DNA of 64,000 nucleotides from JAPLJM01 sp963708515. Lineage in GTDB: Bacteria; Desulfobacterota; Syntrophia; Syntrophales; Fen-1087. Position 1 is the stretch's first letter; each line of letters begins with the position of its first letter. The translations under genes and the position numbers were made by a program. The DNA is taken from positions 1 through 64,000 of the forward strand of contig CAVPSX010000023.1 in NCBI GenBank assembly GCA_963708515.1, read 5' to 3'. Positions 32,641 to 40,644 of the stretch are shown here, piece after piece. The notes under the pieces were generated by a model, which saw only the letters and a program-made list of their open reading frames with translations, was not told where the DNA came from and did no database searches.

Positions 32641-33093
32641 TTACCCTTTCGCTCTTTCATAATCCTCCGGCGTGTCCAGGTCGATAAGGATACCTGGATC
32701 GTCGCAGGCCACATCCAGAAATGTCCCCTTGCGGCGTGAAAGCAACGCCCGCAGTTCGCCCTGCTCTGCAAAGGCAAGAATTGAAGGAATCAGGGCCGCC
32801 GCGATGAGCGGCGGATGACCACGCCTTTGCCCATAGCAGGGATGGTAAACGTCCATCTTCCCTTCCCGATAGGCAGCGACCAGTTTCTTCAGGGTAACGG
32901 TCTTGACCAGGGGCATATCGGCATGGCTGAGGAAAAATGCCTGGCAGTCACCGGCGAGGTTCCTGACCCCGATTTGGACGGAGGAAAAGCACGCACTCGC
33001 AAACTGCTTATGCCCCGAGAGGGGCATAAGCATCGCGAACACGAATAGTGATGGCACATCCTTGTGAATTTTTGAAAACACTCCGGTCTTCAC
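32641..33093 (-). pseudogene. N-terminally truncated MobA/MocA-like nucleotidyltransferase
   Basis: The open frame (GTG 33093, 150 codons) matches the C-terminal two thirds of MobA-like molybdopterin nucleotidyltransferases: FSSVQIGVRNLAGDCQAFFL, SHADMPLVKTVTLKKLV, GQRRGHPPLIAAAL and DDPGILIDLDTPEDYERA. The N-terminal nucleotide-binding LAAGxSxRMG motif is missing, and the space upstream is taken by the lipoprotein gene ending at 33106. No ribosome site is seen. It is therefore probably inactive, truncated by rearrangement near 33050-33100. Confidence 0.65.
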
Positions 33094-33105
33094 CGGGGGA
33101 CGCTC

Positions 33106-33813
33106 TTAGTTCTGGGTGGGAATGAATTCCACCTGGGTAATTTCGCCTGCCAGAACTGGCACATCGGTGTATGACACCGGGGACATAGTGTAACCACTTC
33201 TTGAAGCGGTCAATGTGTAGTTTCCCGGGGTCACATTGTAAAACATCGCGTAGCCGAGAATCGTTGAAGTAGCCGTCCAGTCAAATGAATAGTCAGCTAT
33301 CTGATATCCCAACGCATCATAAGTGGCGGGAGAAATACTTACAGATGCGCCCGCCAGACCCGCATACCTGCCTGACCGCACATAGGCGCCGACAAGCCCT
33401 TTCTGGCTATTATATGGATGTGCCGGGCCAAAGAATTGTGTAATTTCAGAGGAAGTCAAAAGATTTCCGGAAATATCCTTATGCAAACCACTTACGATTG
33501 TGGGAATATTAAAGGTCACATAACCGGATTTCACATATCTCAGAAGATACCTGCCGTCTTGAACATTATGGAAACTATAGTAACCATTGATATCAGTTGT
33601 GGTTGAAAATTTGGTACCCGTGGAGGACTGAGTTAATTCAATGGCAACACTGGATGCGACAACCCCACTTACCATGCTTAGTGTGCCGGTAATAGAACCC
33701 GGATATTGTGTCTCTGAAAGATAAACCGTCTCCTTTGAACCACAACCGAAGATTCCAAAACAAAATATTATCAACAAATAAAAAACACCACACATGAGTA
33801 CTTTGTTCTTCAT
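33106..33813 (-). CDS. Lipoprotein with carboxypeptidase-regulatory-like repeats
   Basis: The 235-residue protein has a lipobox FGIFGC (Cys near 24). Two beta-sandwich segments of the CarboxypepD_reg type follow: GSITGTLSMVSGVVASSVAIELTQ with DINGYYSFHNVQDGRYLLRYVKSGY, and VGAYVRSGRYAGLAGASVSISP with GYAMFYNVTPGNYTLTASRSGY. It is probably anchored in the outer membrane facing outside or the periplasm; function unknown. GGAGG precedes ATG 33813. It lies 12 bases from the truncated MobA frame. Confidence 0.75.
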   Translation of the reverse strand: MKNKVLMCGVFYLLIIFCFGIFGCGSKETVYLSETQYPGSITGTLSMVSGVVASSVAIELTQSSTGTKFSTTTDINGYYSFHNVQDGRYLLRYVKSGYVTFNIPTIVSGLHKDISGNLLTSSEITQFFGPAHPYNSQKGLVGAYVRSGRYAGLAGASVSISPATYDALGYQIADYSFDWTATSTILGYAMFYNVTPGNYTLTASRSGYTMSPVSYTDVPVLAGEITQVEFIPTQN

Positions 33814-34422
33814 AAAACCGACCTCCTTTTCTCGTTTGCTGAACCATTAAGTTTGATATGATACATTATTTACTGGTAAAGTATCTATTGCTGGTATCTC
33901 CATTATAGGCGTGTGGTTTCTTTGTAAATGAATTTTGAAGATACCGGCTAATCCGTTCAGCGTCAGTGACCTGCCCATGATTCTTTACCACACTCAAAGT
34001 TAGGATTCTGCCATTTTATGTTCTTCAATGGAGGCACGTTTCCGGAGCCGTAGGACTATTAAACGAACTGTAAGCCTGAAAGTGTTATATTAAGATGCTA
34101 TCTTTCTTATTAGCACATGAGTTTTTATTTATATAGTTTTAAAAAATACCAGTTGAAAGAAAGCATGTATACCAAAATTGCTGAATGCTTGATTACAGGA
34201 AGTATGCATCAACCTGACTAACCAAAATTAACCATGTGAATGATTTTTCAAAAGTAAAAGGGGCTAACCGTCAGTCGACTAACCCCTTTTTATTATTGGC
34301 TCGCCGGGACACACAGCTGTAAGAACTTTTCATCCACCCTATTATTCCAATATAAAAGGGCAGTTAGCGCACATTAAGTAATATACTACAATAAGAACCA
34401 CGCAGGCAACTTTCTTCATGCT
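33814..34422. other. AT-rich spacer with repeat traces
   Basis: No gene. Degenerate pieces of the dispersed repeat are visible at about 34010-34050 and 34145-34255 (ATACCAGTTGAAAGAAAGCA, TTACAGGAAGTATGCATC, GATTTTTCAAAAG). A terminator-like hairpin follows at 34256. Confidence 0.45.
34256..34292 (-). terminator. Bidirectional terminator hairpin
   Basis: AAAAGGGG (34256-34263) and CCCCTTTT (34283-34290) enclose a 19-base loop, with a T-rich run on both strands. It lies downstream of the small Cys-rich gene (34423-34617), which would use it on the minus strand. Confidence 0.55.
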
Positions 34423-34617
34423 TCACTTCCGCTTGCAAAGGTCATATGAAACGTTGCACGCTTGTTCACAAACTTGCTTTATTGCAATTGTCGTTGGACA
34501 ATCCCATTTACATGACTGCCTTTGTGTTTCGCATTTTATGGCTGTGCATGACTGACATAACATAAACACTATTAATAAAAATGATATTACTGTTGTTCTC
34601 ATTATACTATCACGCAT
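34423..34617 (-). CDS. Small secreted cysteine-rich protein
   Basis: The 64-residue protein has an N-terminal membrane/signal segment (TTVISFLLIVFMLCQSC, lipobox-like). Six more cysteines follow in KCETQRQSCKWDCPTT and CEQACNVSYDLCKRK, spaced CxxxxxxCxxxC and CxxxCxxxxxxC, as in disulphide helical-hairpin folds. ATG 34617 has a strong GGAAGGAG site, better than an ATG at 34638. I do not recognise the family. Probably a small exported lipoprotein. Confidence 0.6.
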   Translation of the reverse strand: MRDSIMRTTVISFLLIVFMLCQSCTAIKCETQRQSCKWDCPTTIAIKQVCEQACNVSYDLCKRK

Positions 34618-35039
34618 ATTGACTCCTTCCATGTGCATTCAATGTAAAGCTGTCAGGATTCTGATCCCATGTGGATATTTTGTAAATTATAAACGTATTT
34701 CCAAGGAAATCAATTATTTTATCCGTGTTGCATTCCCTAAACCTCACCCCATTTAGTTTCCCATTGTAAATCCTTCTGATCTTCGGATCATGATCATTAT
34801 GCATTGAAGTCTTGTAATCATGTAAGAAAGGTCGGTCCATTGATTTCAGAAAGTATGCATCAATCGGATGAACCGAACATAAAATATTGACGCATTGCAT
34901 AAAATATTCATCCATGTGGATTCTATCAAAGGGCAATGACGGATTAATATTCACATAAATAATTGTCATTACTATATATTATTGTTAAGATTCTCTTGGA
35001 AAATAAAGCTAAGGTAATATTGCAATGCAACATATCTCC

Positions 35040-35068
35040 TTGACAAATCAGAGTCCGGTTATTATATT
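35040..35068 (+). promoter_or_regulatory. Consensus promoter of the phasin-like gene
   Basis: TTGACA (35040-35045), 17 bases, TATATT (35063-35068). The start would fall near 35075, followed by a GAGAGGAT ribosome site and ATG 35096. The preceding spacer (34618-35039) holds one degenerate repeat piece (34790-34880) and no convincing gene. Confidence 0.75.
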
Positions 35069-35095
35069 ACGGAAAATAAAAGAGAGGATAAAAAA

Positions 35096-35404
35096 ATGGA
35101 TTACACAAAGATGGCACAGCAGATGACCGGTTTTTACAAAAGTACAATTGACAATAGCATCAATGCGATGACTATGATTCAGGAAAACACGGAGAGGATG
35201 ATCAGTCATTCTCTGGAGCAATCACCCTGGTTTCCCGAAGAGGGCAAGAAGTTTGTCAACGCCTGGATGAAGACTTACAAGAAGGGGTATGACGATCTTA
35301 AAGTAGCTGCAGACGAGCAGTACAAGAAAGTAGAAGCATTCGTCAATCTGCAAAAAAAGAGCGATTCAGACGAGAAGGCTGAAAAAGTGAATCGGGCAAA
35401 TTAA
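35096..35404 (+). CDS. Phasin-like protein
   Basis: The 102-residue helical, highly charged protein has no signal peptide (MDYTKMAQQMTGFYKSTIDNSINAMTMIQENTERM, then PWFPEEGKKFVNAWMKTYKKGYDDLKVAADEQYKKVEAFV). It has the amphipathic, Ala/Gln-poor helix pattern of short phasin or PHA-synthase-subunit-like proteins. Phasins coat polyhydroxyalkanoate granules. The neighbour at 35590 is PHA-synthase-like, which supports the call. It has its own strong promoter, and a terminator follows at 35474, so most transcripts may end before phaC. Confidence 0.65.
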   Translation: MDYTKMAQQMTGFYKSTIDNSINAMTMIQENTERMISHSLEQSPWFPEEGKKFVNAWMKTYKKGYDDLKVAADEQYKKVEAFVNLQKKSDSDEKAEKVNRAN

Positions 35405-35473
35405 GTTAATGGGATCTTTCCAAATTTAAAAAATAAAGTAGCCAGAATTAAACAACACGAACAGTCACGCTGA

Positions 35474-35507
35474 AGGGGCTTTCCGCAAGGAAGCCCCTCT
35501 CTTATTT
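35474..35507 (+). terminator. Intrinsic terminator after the phasin-like gene
   Basis: AGGGGCTTTCC (35474-35484) pairs with GGAAGCCCCT (35489-35498) with one bulge and a GCAA loop, followed by CTCTTATTTA. It separates the phasin-like and phaC-like genes. Confidence 0.75.
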
Positions 35508-35589
35508 ATCCCATTTTTCAAACCCCCTATACCTGGGATAGGTGCGCAATTCTTTATAGTCCGAATAATATGAAGGAGGGTATTGGTCA

Positions 35590-37107
35590 ATGTATAATGC
35601 GGTGGCTAAATTTATGGCGATTGCCATGGACCAATGTACAAAAGCAGCTTTGCTGCCTTGGGAAATAATGGCGAATAAAACGGAAGATGGGTTGAGGTTT
35701 ACAAACGACGTTTTGAGAACAGATCAAGCGAGGGAATTAGTGCGTACGGGGATTGAAGGTGCATTATCGCCCTCGTTAAAATACGGATTTTCTGATTATG
35801 CCAATCCTACGCTCATTCCGCTGAATCTACTGACTGGCGGGATTAAGAATTTTAACAAGGGAATGGATGTATTGATTTATATAAAGGATACGGCAGTATC
35901 GGCGCCTGAGAAGATTCTCCATAAGATCCAAGCGGAACATGACAGGCCTGTAAAATATGCCAAAGTTGTATGCAGGGATGTTCCAGAGCCAACATGGGTC
36001 TCTAATAATCAGGTAATTGGCATCCCTGGATTGAAAGGGGTTATCCTAAGATACTTTCCCGCGCCGGGGGCAACAAAAATGGATTCCATGCCTACCCTTC
36101 TGGGGCCGCCTATGGCTGGCCATGGCTCGCAAATCGTTGATTTTAAAAGAGGCCAAAGTCTTGTAGAAACAGCGCATTCAGCGGGCGTTCAATCCGTCTT
36201 CGTGCTTGATTGGCAGACCACAACAAAAGAAAGAAGCCATGAAACAATTGATGACTACATTACCAAAAACAAGATTTGTGTTGATGTTATCAGAGACAAA
36301 TTTTATCGCGGAAGGAAGGTGCCTCTTAATTTTTATGGTTTTTGCCAAAATGGCTGGCAGATGACCATGTATGCGGCAAAATTTCCAGAGGATGTACATG
36401 CCCTTGTCACAGCCGGCGCACCCATAGATCCCCAGGCTGGGAATAGTGATATCAAGATGTATTGCACCATGTTTCCGCCTGCATTCTTTCGCACCCTGAT
36501 CAATCAAGACGGCGTTCTGGATGGAAGATATCTTGTCTATGGTTTCATCATGCTCGATCCTGTAGGTCGGGTAAAAGATTTTGTCGACTTGTCGCACTTT
36601 GTCTACGATGATAAAAAGGTCGAAAGGTTTGAACATTTTTCGAATTGGTATCATCACAATGTCATCATGATTCCGGGTGCATTTTATCGTCAGACGGTTG
36701 AAGAGCACTTCATCGGAAGCAAGCTTGTGCGCGGCGAGATGTACATTTTAGGAGAAACCTTAAACCTGATTAATATTGGCCCGCACAAAGGCCATTTGGT
36801 TGTTACAATTGGCGGTACGGTGGATAACATTACCGACGCCATTGAAAACCATTGCCTGGCCGATTATGTGTCGGGAAATGGTGGAACAGGAATTAAGTCG
36901 GGCCGGGATGGCAGGTATCTGGCTCATAAAGAAGATGAGGTTCACGCGATCTTAAATGAAATTGACAAAAAGATTCCACAATTCAATGCCGATGAAGGCC
37001 ATTTGGGACTCTTTATCTCCAGAAAGACACTGAAGTCCATATATGAACCTTTATTCAGAAAGATTAAAGCCATAAGCGATCAGCGGAACCCATTTTCCCA
37101 TGCTTGA
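35590..37107 (+). CDS. PHA synthase (PhaC)-like alpha/beta hydrolase
   Basis: The 505-residue protein has a lipase-type box in which the nucleophile is Cys (FYGFCQNGWQ, C252), a late Asp in TIGGTVDNIT (D412) and a His in DEGHLGLFISRK (H471). Cys-Asp-His in this order is the triad of polyhydroxyalkanoate synthases, which polymerise hydroxyacyl-CoA. The box is GFCQNG rather than the usual GxCxGG, and the N-terminal 100 residues resemble DUF3141-type relatives, so a depolymerase-like or acyl-transfer role is possible. GGAGG lies before ATG 35590. It follows the phasin-like gene by 185 bases with a terminator between. Confidence 0.75.
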   Translation: MYNAVAKFMAIAMDQCTKAALLPWEIMANKTEDGLRFTNDVLRTDQARELVRTGIEGALSPSLKYGFSDYANPTLIPLNLLTGGIKNFNKGMDVLIYIKDTAVSAPEKILHKIQAEHDRPVKYAKVVCRDVPEPTWVSNNQVIGIPGLKGVILRYFPAPGATKMDSMPTLLGPPMAGHGSQIVDFKRGQSLVETAHSAGVQSVFVLDWQTTTKERSHETIDDYITKNKICVDVIRDKFYRGRKVPLNFYGFCQNGWQMTMYAAKFPEDVHALVTAGAPIDPQAGNSDIKMYCTMFPPAFFRTLINQDGVLDGRYLVYGFIMLDPVGRVKDFVDLSHFVYDDKKVERFEHFSNWYHHNVIMIPGAFYRQTVEEHFIGSKLVRGEMYILGETLNLINIGPHKGHLVVTIGGTVDNITDAIENHCLADYVSGNGGTGIKSGRDGRYLAHKEDEVHAILNEIDKKIPQFNADEGHLGLFISRKTLKSIYEPLFRKIKAISDQRNPFSHA

Positions 37108-37407
37108 TGGCCCGTAAAAAGTTGTCATTCCTTTGATAAGAGCTTCCTTGTTGAGGGAGGAAGTCCATGAATAACGTTTTTGTATGTTAAGGGAATATTG
37201 ACAACAGGGGATATTTACCGCAAAATATGGGGAGGGGTGTCGATAATCGTGGCAAGGTGATCATTGCTACGAGAAAGCTTAAATAATTTTCATTGCCTCT
37301 AAATTGCTGACTTCAGGAAGAACTGTTATGCACAATGAAGAAACATTGGCTGTTTCCATTATGCCTAAGGAGTGTGACGATGTTGGGTGAGTCGGGAGTC
37401 ACCCAGA
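37108..37407. other. Spacer with a repeat trace
   Basis: No gene. A degenerate left half of the dispersed repeat (AATTTTCATTGCCTCTAAAT, GCTGACTTCAGGAAGAAC) lies at 37283-37325. A short stretch ATATTTACCGCAAAATATGG (37210-37229) is also seen at 24905-24925. Confidence 0.4.
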
Positions 37408-37527
37408 CTATCTGTTAGGGGTTCTTTTCGGCTGCTTATCAATCTTGTTTTTTGACTTTTGTTTCTGTTTTTCGATGTTCTGTTTCTGCCCCTTTTCCTT
37501 ATCCTTCTTTCCCCCCTTGTCTCCCAT
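37408..37527 (-). CDS. 39-residue Lys-rich protein
   Basis: ATG 37527 has a strong AAGGAGAG site and opens MGDKGGKKDKEKGQKQNIEK, ending QPKRTPNR. Almost half the residues are Lys, Gln or Asp; the protein is hydrophilic and probably disordered. Very similar short MGDKGGKKDK proteins occur in other deltaproteobacteria as hypothetical proteins (from memory). A longer in-frame start at 37590 lacks a ribosome site. Copy B of a leader hairpin module lies upstream at 37669-37750. Confidence 0.7.
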   Translation of the reverse strand: MGDKGGKKDKEKGQKQNIEKQKQKSKNKIDKQPKRTPNR

Positions 37528-37668
37528 TACGTCTCTCCTTTTCCTGATGTCCAAAACATCTTCTCGCAGCATGGTTTCTGTTGCAACCACAGCAGGCCCA
37601 TTGTTAATTGTAATCTTGCATACTTTTCAAAATCATTCAATTGTAGCTTTCAGGAAGTTGTCAGCACA

Positions 37669-37750
37669 GAACACAAAACCCCGCATTCTTTTGAGAGACG
37701 GGATTTCAGTGGTCGATCCATACTACCCTCACGCCAGGTTAAAGGGTTTT
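37669..37750 (-). promoter_or_regulatory. Leader hairpin module (copy B) of the Lys-rich gene
   Basis: On the minus strand: AACCCTTTAACCTGG...GAGGGT, TAGTATGGATCGACCACTG, then hairpin AAATCCCG...CGGGGTTT and TTGTGTTCTG. The 3' end is identical over 18 bases to copy A (26681-26760), and the stem holds G-U/G-C exchanges. It lies 140-220 bases upstream of the start at 37527. Confidence 0.5.
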
Positions 37751-37813
37751 TGATCCTTAATAGGCGGGTTGTTACACCTGCCTATTTTGAAATATCAAGT
37801 ATAGATTTTTAGT

Positions 37814-38146
37814 TTAGTCTATTTCGATATTGGCACTTACAACAGATGCCATTTGCATCATGTCGATAGTCTGACCTTCTTTTAACATTGTAAAATCAGT
37901 TAATTTGCCAGTCTTGCTGGTAGTCTTTGTGTTGTTAAATATTTTAATTAACTTAGCATCAGCCACAATATTCTTGCCAGCATTTTCTGGCTTGCCATTG
38001 ATTGTCTTGGTTTGCAGTTTATTTGCCTTGATGTAATCCCACAACTTTTTCGTTATCTCAGTACGAGGAAGTGAGTTAGCACCCAGGAATGCCGCCAAGT
38101 CCGCATTCAATTTTACCGGTTTATTCAACCCCTTTTCTTCTGCCAT
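37814..38146 (-). CDS. SWIB/MDM2-domain protein
   Basis: The 110-residue protein contains a SWIB domain: LAAFLGANSLPRTEITKKLWDYIKANKLQ-like start, then DAKLIKIFNN-like core. It ends with an extra beta segment (FTMLKEGQTIDMMQMASVV). Bacterial SWIB proteins are small nucleoid or chromatin-like proteins of unknown role; in chlamydiae one is fused to topoisomerase. GGAGG lies before ATG 38146. It stands between the Lys-rich gene and the Hsp20 gene, all on the minus strand. Confidence 0.88.
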   Translation of the reverse strand: MAEEKGLNKPVKLNADLAAFLGANSLPRTEITKKLWDYIKANKLQTKTINGKPENAGKNIVADAKLIKIFNNTKTTSKTGKLTDFTMLKEGQTIDMMQMASVVSANIEID

Positions 38147-38456
38147 GTTTATGCCTCCGTTTCTTTAAATCGTACCCGAATTTTAACCTCTTTCACAAAA
38201 TAAAAAAAGACGAGAGCCACCTATGCCGTCTTGTCATTTACTGGAGTCCATCATTCAAGATCCGGTCTCTAAGGGTGACAATCACCACGAAGACCATAAG
38301 ATTCTCTTTTTCGTTAACATCCAGTAGATAGACTCAATACGCACATCGCAGTATCTCGTCGATTATCTATTACAAAATAGTGTTGCTCGCCGTCAATGAG
38401 ACAGGGTTTAAATATTAATCGTGCTTCCCTCTATAAAAACCAAACTCATTAGCAGG
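38147..38456. other. AT-rich spacer
   Basis: No gene with a start and ribosome site. On the minus strand an open stretch at about 38259-38335 reads VYLLDVNEKENLMVFVVIV, toxin-like in flavour. It is broken upstream by a stop and is probably chance or debris. Confidence 0.3.
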
Positions 38457-38804
38457 TCATTTGGCTGCAATGCTTTTTATCTTGGTTTCCGCCTTGCCTA
38501 CGGTCTTGATGGCGACTTTCACCGCATCTTCCATTGGATCTTTTAAAGGCACCTCAATTCGAAGCAATCCGTGTTCGTAAGTTGCTGCGGCTTTGTCAGG
38601 TTTCACCGGCCAAGTCAATGCCAGTGCCGAGACGTACTCAATGTCCCTTGCTGGCGCCAATAAATAGACACTATCTTTGAGTATCTTTACATCGATAGTC
38701 TCTGTTGGTGCTCCCGGGATTGCAAACTCCACTACTAGCTTGCGCTGCTCCCCGTCTACATACGCTACTGTAACAGGCGCAACCTTCATTCGTTCTACCT
38801 GCAT
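38457..38804 (-). CDS. Hsp20/alpha-crystallin-like small protein
   Basis: The 115-residue protein has an alpha-crystallin-type beta sandwich: VTVAYVDGEQRKLVVEFAIPGAPTETIDVKILKDSVYLLAPARD, then AALALTWPVKPDKAAATYEHGLLRIEVPLKD with the AxLxxGxLxIxVP-like signature (here EHGLLRIEVPL). It is short and lacks the C-terminal IxI tail, so oligomerisation may differ from classic sHsps. It should be a cytosolic holdase-type chaperone. An AAGGAG site precedes ATG 38804. Confidence 0.85.
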   Translation of the reverse strand: MQVERMKVAPVTVAYVDGEQRKLVVEFAIPGAPTETIDVKILKDSVYLLAPARDIEYVSALALTWPVKPDKAAATYEHGLLRIEVPLKDPMEDAVKVAIKTVGKAETKIKSIAAK

Positions 38805-40119
38805 TTTGAAACACTCCTTTTTATCTCGTTCCCGATTAGCTGGGCTTACTGTCGATCAACTCATCATCTTTTTCGTGACGTTGATTCCAGCCTTAAGTTA
38901 TGCACGATTATAGCGAAGTCAATGCAATTCTTGTGGAGAAGCTATTTTAGTAATATATTCACGCTAAGAAGATTCGGAATCGCCGTAGGCATGATCATTA
39001 CGCATGAAGTCTAGTGCCTCCGCGCTTAAATCGAATCTGACACTTTCAGGAAGGAGCCCACACCCCCGATCACCAGAAAAAACACCCTCCCCAAATTGCA
39101 CGTTTCATCCCGTTATACATAAAAACACAGAAAAATCTAATGAATTGATTTTCCCTGATACCTCATTCAGCCCACGCGATGAAGAGACACATTTCCAAAA
39201 TTTTTCTGGAATTTTCCGGGGATTGAATTTGTGTCAGAAAGGTTACTTTTGGACGACCGGGGGGGGTCTGGGGGCGATTTTCCCGGGGGTGTGAGTTGCA
39301 TTCACGGAGTACATAAGGGGGGCCCCATACCCCCCTTATTGCGAATTCCGGGTCATACCGGGGGGTCTGGGAAAGCATTCTTTTTCCCTGGGCTGGGCAT
39401 CGACGATGATAACGACTCGCTGAATGTTGCGCCGGGCAGCCTGAGCGGGCCGCCCGGATGGATACACCACGGCCTTTGACAGGGCATCACTCCTTTTGAG
39501 ACCTACTGCCGGGAGCGGTGGGGGATGAGTAGAATCCATGCCCATCGGCTCATTGATGCTGTCAAAGTGTCGGAGAATTTGTTACCAGTTGGTAACATTC
39601 CTGTAGCTGAATCAGTTCTCCGCCCCCTCGCATCGCTCTCGGCAGAACAGCAGCGAGAAGTCTGGGCAGAGGCCGTGGCGACTGCACCGGAGGGGAAGGT
39701 AACAGCGGCGCAGGATTGAATGATGAATTATGAAGGGCCAGAATTAACGAACTCATCGGGACATGGTAAGATCAAGGGTACAGGCAGATCGCCTCTACTG
39801 AACCGAAAAACCCCTTCTCAACAGGCTTTTTTAACGGGCAAGGGGTAAGGGACAGGTAGGCGGTGATAAGGTCAGATACGCTGCCCAACGATGGGAAGCG
39901 GGAAGCCGTGGCAGGGGAAGCGAACCATAAGCCGGTTGGTCGCGGATGTGGACAGCGACCGGAAGGATCGACATCGAAACAGCACCAGGCAGGATGAGAA
40001 ATCTTCGGCTGCACACTCTCCGGGAGACATAATCAGGATCATCTGACAGAGCAAAAAATGACCCGAAAAAATTCCAAAAGCGGTAAAATAGCGGTAAAAT
40101 TTGGCTGGCCAAAGAAAAT
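38805..40119. mobile_element. Plasmid/phage debris region
   Basis: About 1.3 kb has no intact gene. It holds a repeat trace at 38990-39050 (ATTACGCATGAAGTCTAG, TTTCAGGAAGGAGC) and G-runs at 39258-39275, 39288-39294, 39315-39320 and 39357-39364, two of them in the shared context CCGGGGGGGTCTGGG-like. A remnant of a ParB-type protein follows at 39496-39719. The rest to 40119 is anonymous. Confidence 0.5.
39496..39719 (+). pseudogene. ParB/plasmid-type HTH protein fragment
   Basis: The frame reads FETYCRERWGMSRIHAHRLI then SLSAEQQREVWAEAVATAPE and ends in TGA at 39717-39719. This is the helical segment found downstream of the ParB nuclease domain in phage and plasmid ParB/methylase-type proteins (CRERWGxSRxxAxRLIxA). 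Upstream the frame loses similarity, so only an internal piece is left. Confidence 0.6.
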
Positions 40120-40148
40120 AGGGGTTAAGCTATTATTGCCTAACCCCT
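40120..40148 (-). terminator. Terminator of the tRNA cluster
   Basis: AGGGGTTA (40120-40127) and TAACCCCT (40141-40148) form the stem; on the minus strand it is followed by ATTTTCTTT. It lies 11 bases after tRNA-Lys. Confidence 0.75.
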
Positions 40149-40158
40149 TGTTTTTACT

Positions 40159-40234
40159 TGGTGAGCCCTGTCGGGATCGAACCGACAACCTACTGATTAA
40201 GAGTCAGTTGCTCTACCGGCTGAGCTAAGGGCCC
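40159..40234 (-). tRNA. tRNA-Lys (CTT)
   Basis: Read on the minus strand: GGGCCCTTAGCTCAGCCGG start, anticodon loop ACTCTTAAT (anticodon CTT), T-loop GGTTCGATCC and an encoded CCA end. The acceptor stem pairs fully with one G-U. 76 bases. Confidence 0.97.
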
Positions 40235-40271
40235 TTTTTTACTTATATTATGGTCTTTTATCCATTTTGTC

Positions 40272-40348
40272 TGGCGCGCCCGGTACGACTCGAACGTACG
40301 ACCAACAGATTCGAAGTCTGCGACTCTATCCAACTGAGCTACGGGCGC
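40272..40348 (-). tRNA. tRNA-Arg (TCG)
   Basis: Minus strand: GCGCCCGTAGCTCAGTTGGA start, anticodon loop ACTTCGAAT (anticodon TCG), T-loop CGTTCGAGTC, CCA encoded. 77 bases with a complete cloverleaf. Confidence 0.97.
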
Positions 40349-40380
40349 ATTATGTCTTCTCACGCCTTGGATAACTAAAA

Positions 40381-40458
40381 TGGGGTGAGTGAAGGGATTT
40401 GAACCCTCGACCTCCGGGGCCACAACCCGGCACTCTAACCAACTGAGCTACACCCACC
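40381..40458 (-). tRNA. tRNA-His (GTG)
   Basis: Minus strand: GGTGGGTGTAGCTCAGTTGG start with the extra G at -1 opposite C73, anticodon loop GTTGTGGCC (anticodon GTG), T-loop GGTTCAAATC, CCA encoded. Confidence 0.96.
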
Positions 40459-40466
40459 ATCCTATC

Positions 40467-40543
<77 letters not shown>

Positions 40544-40644
40544 ATAATCGGCGCTTGCCCCGTCTTTTAAAAAAAGGGATTAATATCCCATTTGATTTTT
40601 TTTGTCAAGAGCAATCTTAAAGAAGCGGAAGGGCTTGAGTCGTC

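Noticed and set aside
34610..34969. 119-codon open frame on the minus strand upstream of the small Cys-rich gene
   Set aside because: It overlaps the ribosome site and start of the Cys-rich gene, contains a piece of the dispersed repeat, lacks a ribosome site and resembles no family.
38259..38335. Toxin-like open stretch on the minus strand
   Set aside because: Too short, no start, and a stop directly upstream; similarity to RelE-type ends is too weak.
40190..40423. 77-codon open frame across the tRNA genes
   Set aside because: Covers tRNA-Lys, tRNA-Arg and part of tRNA-His; translation of tRNA genes is not meaningful.
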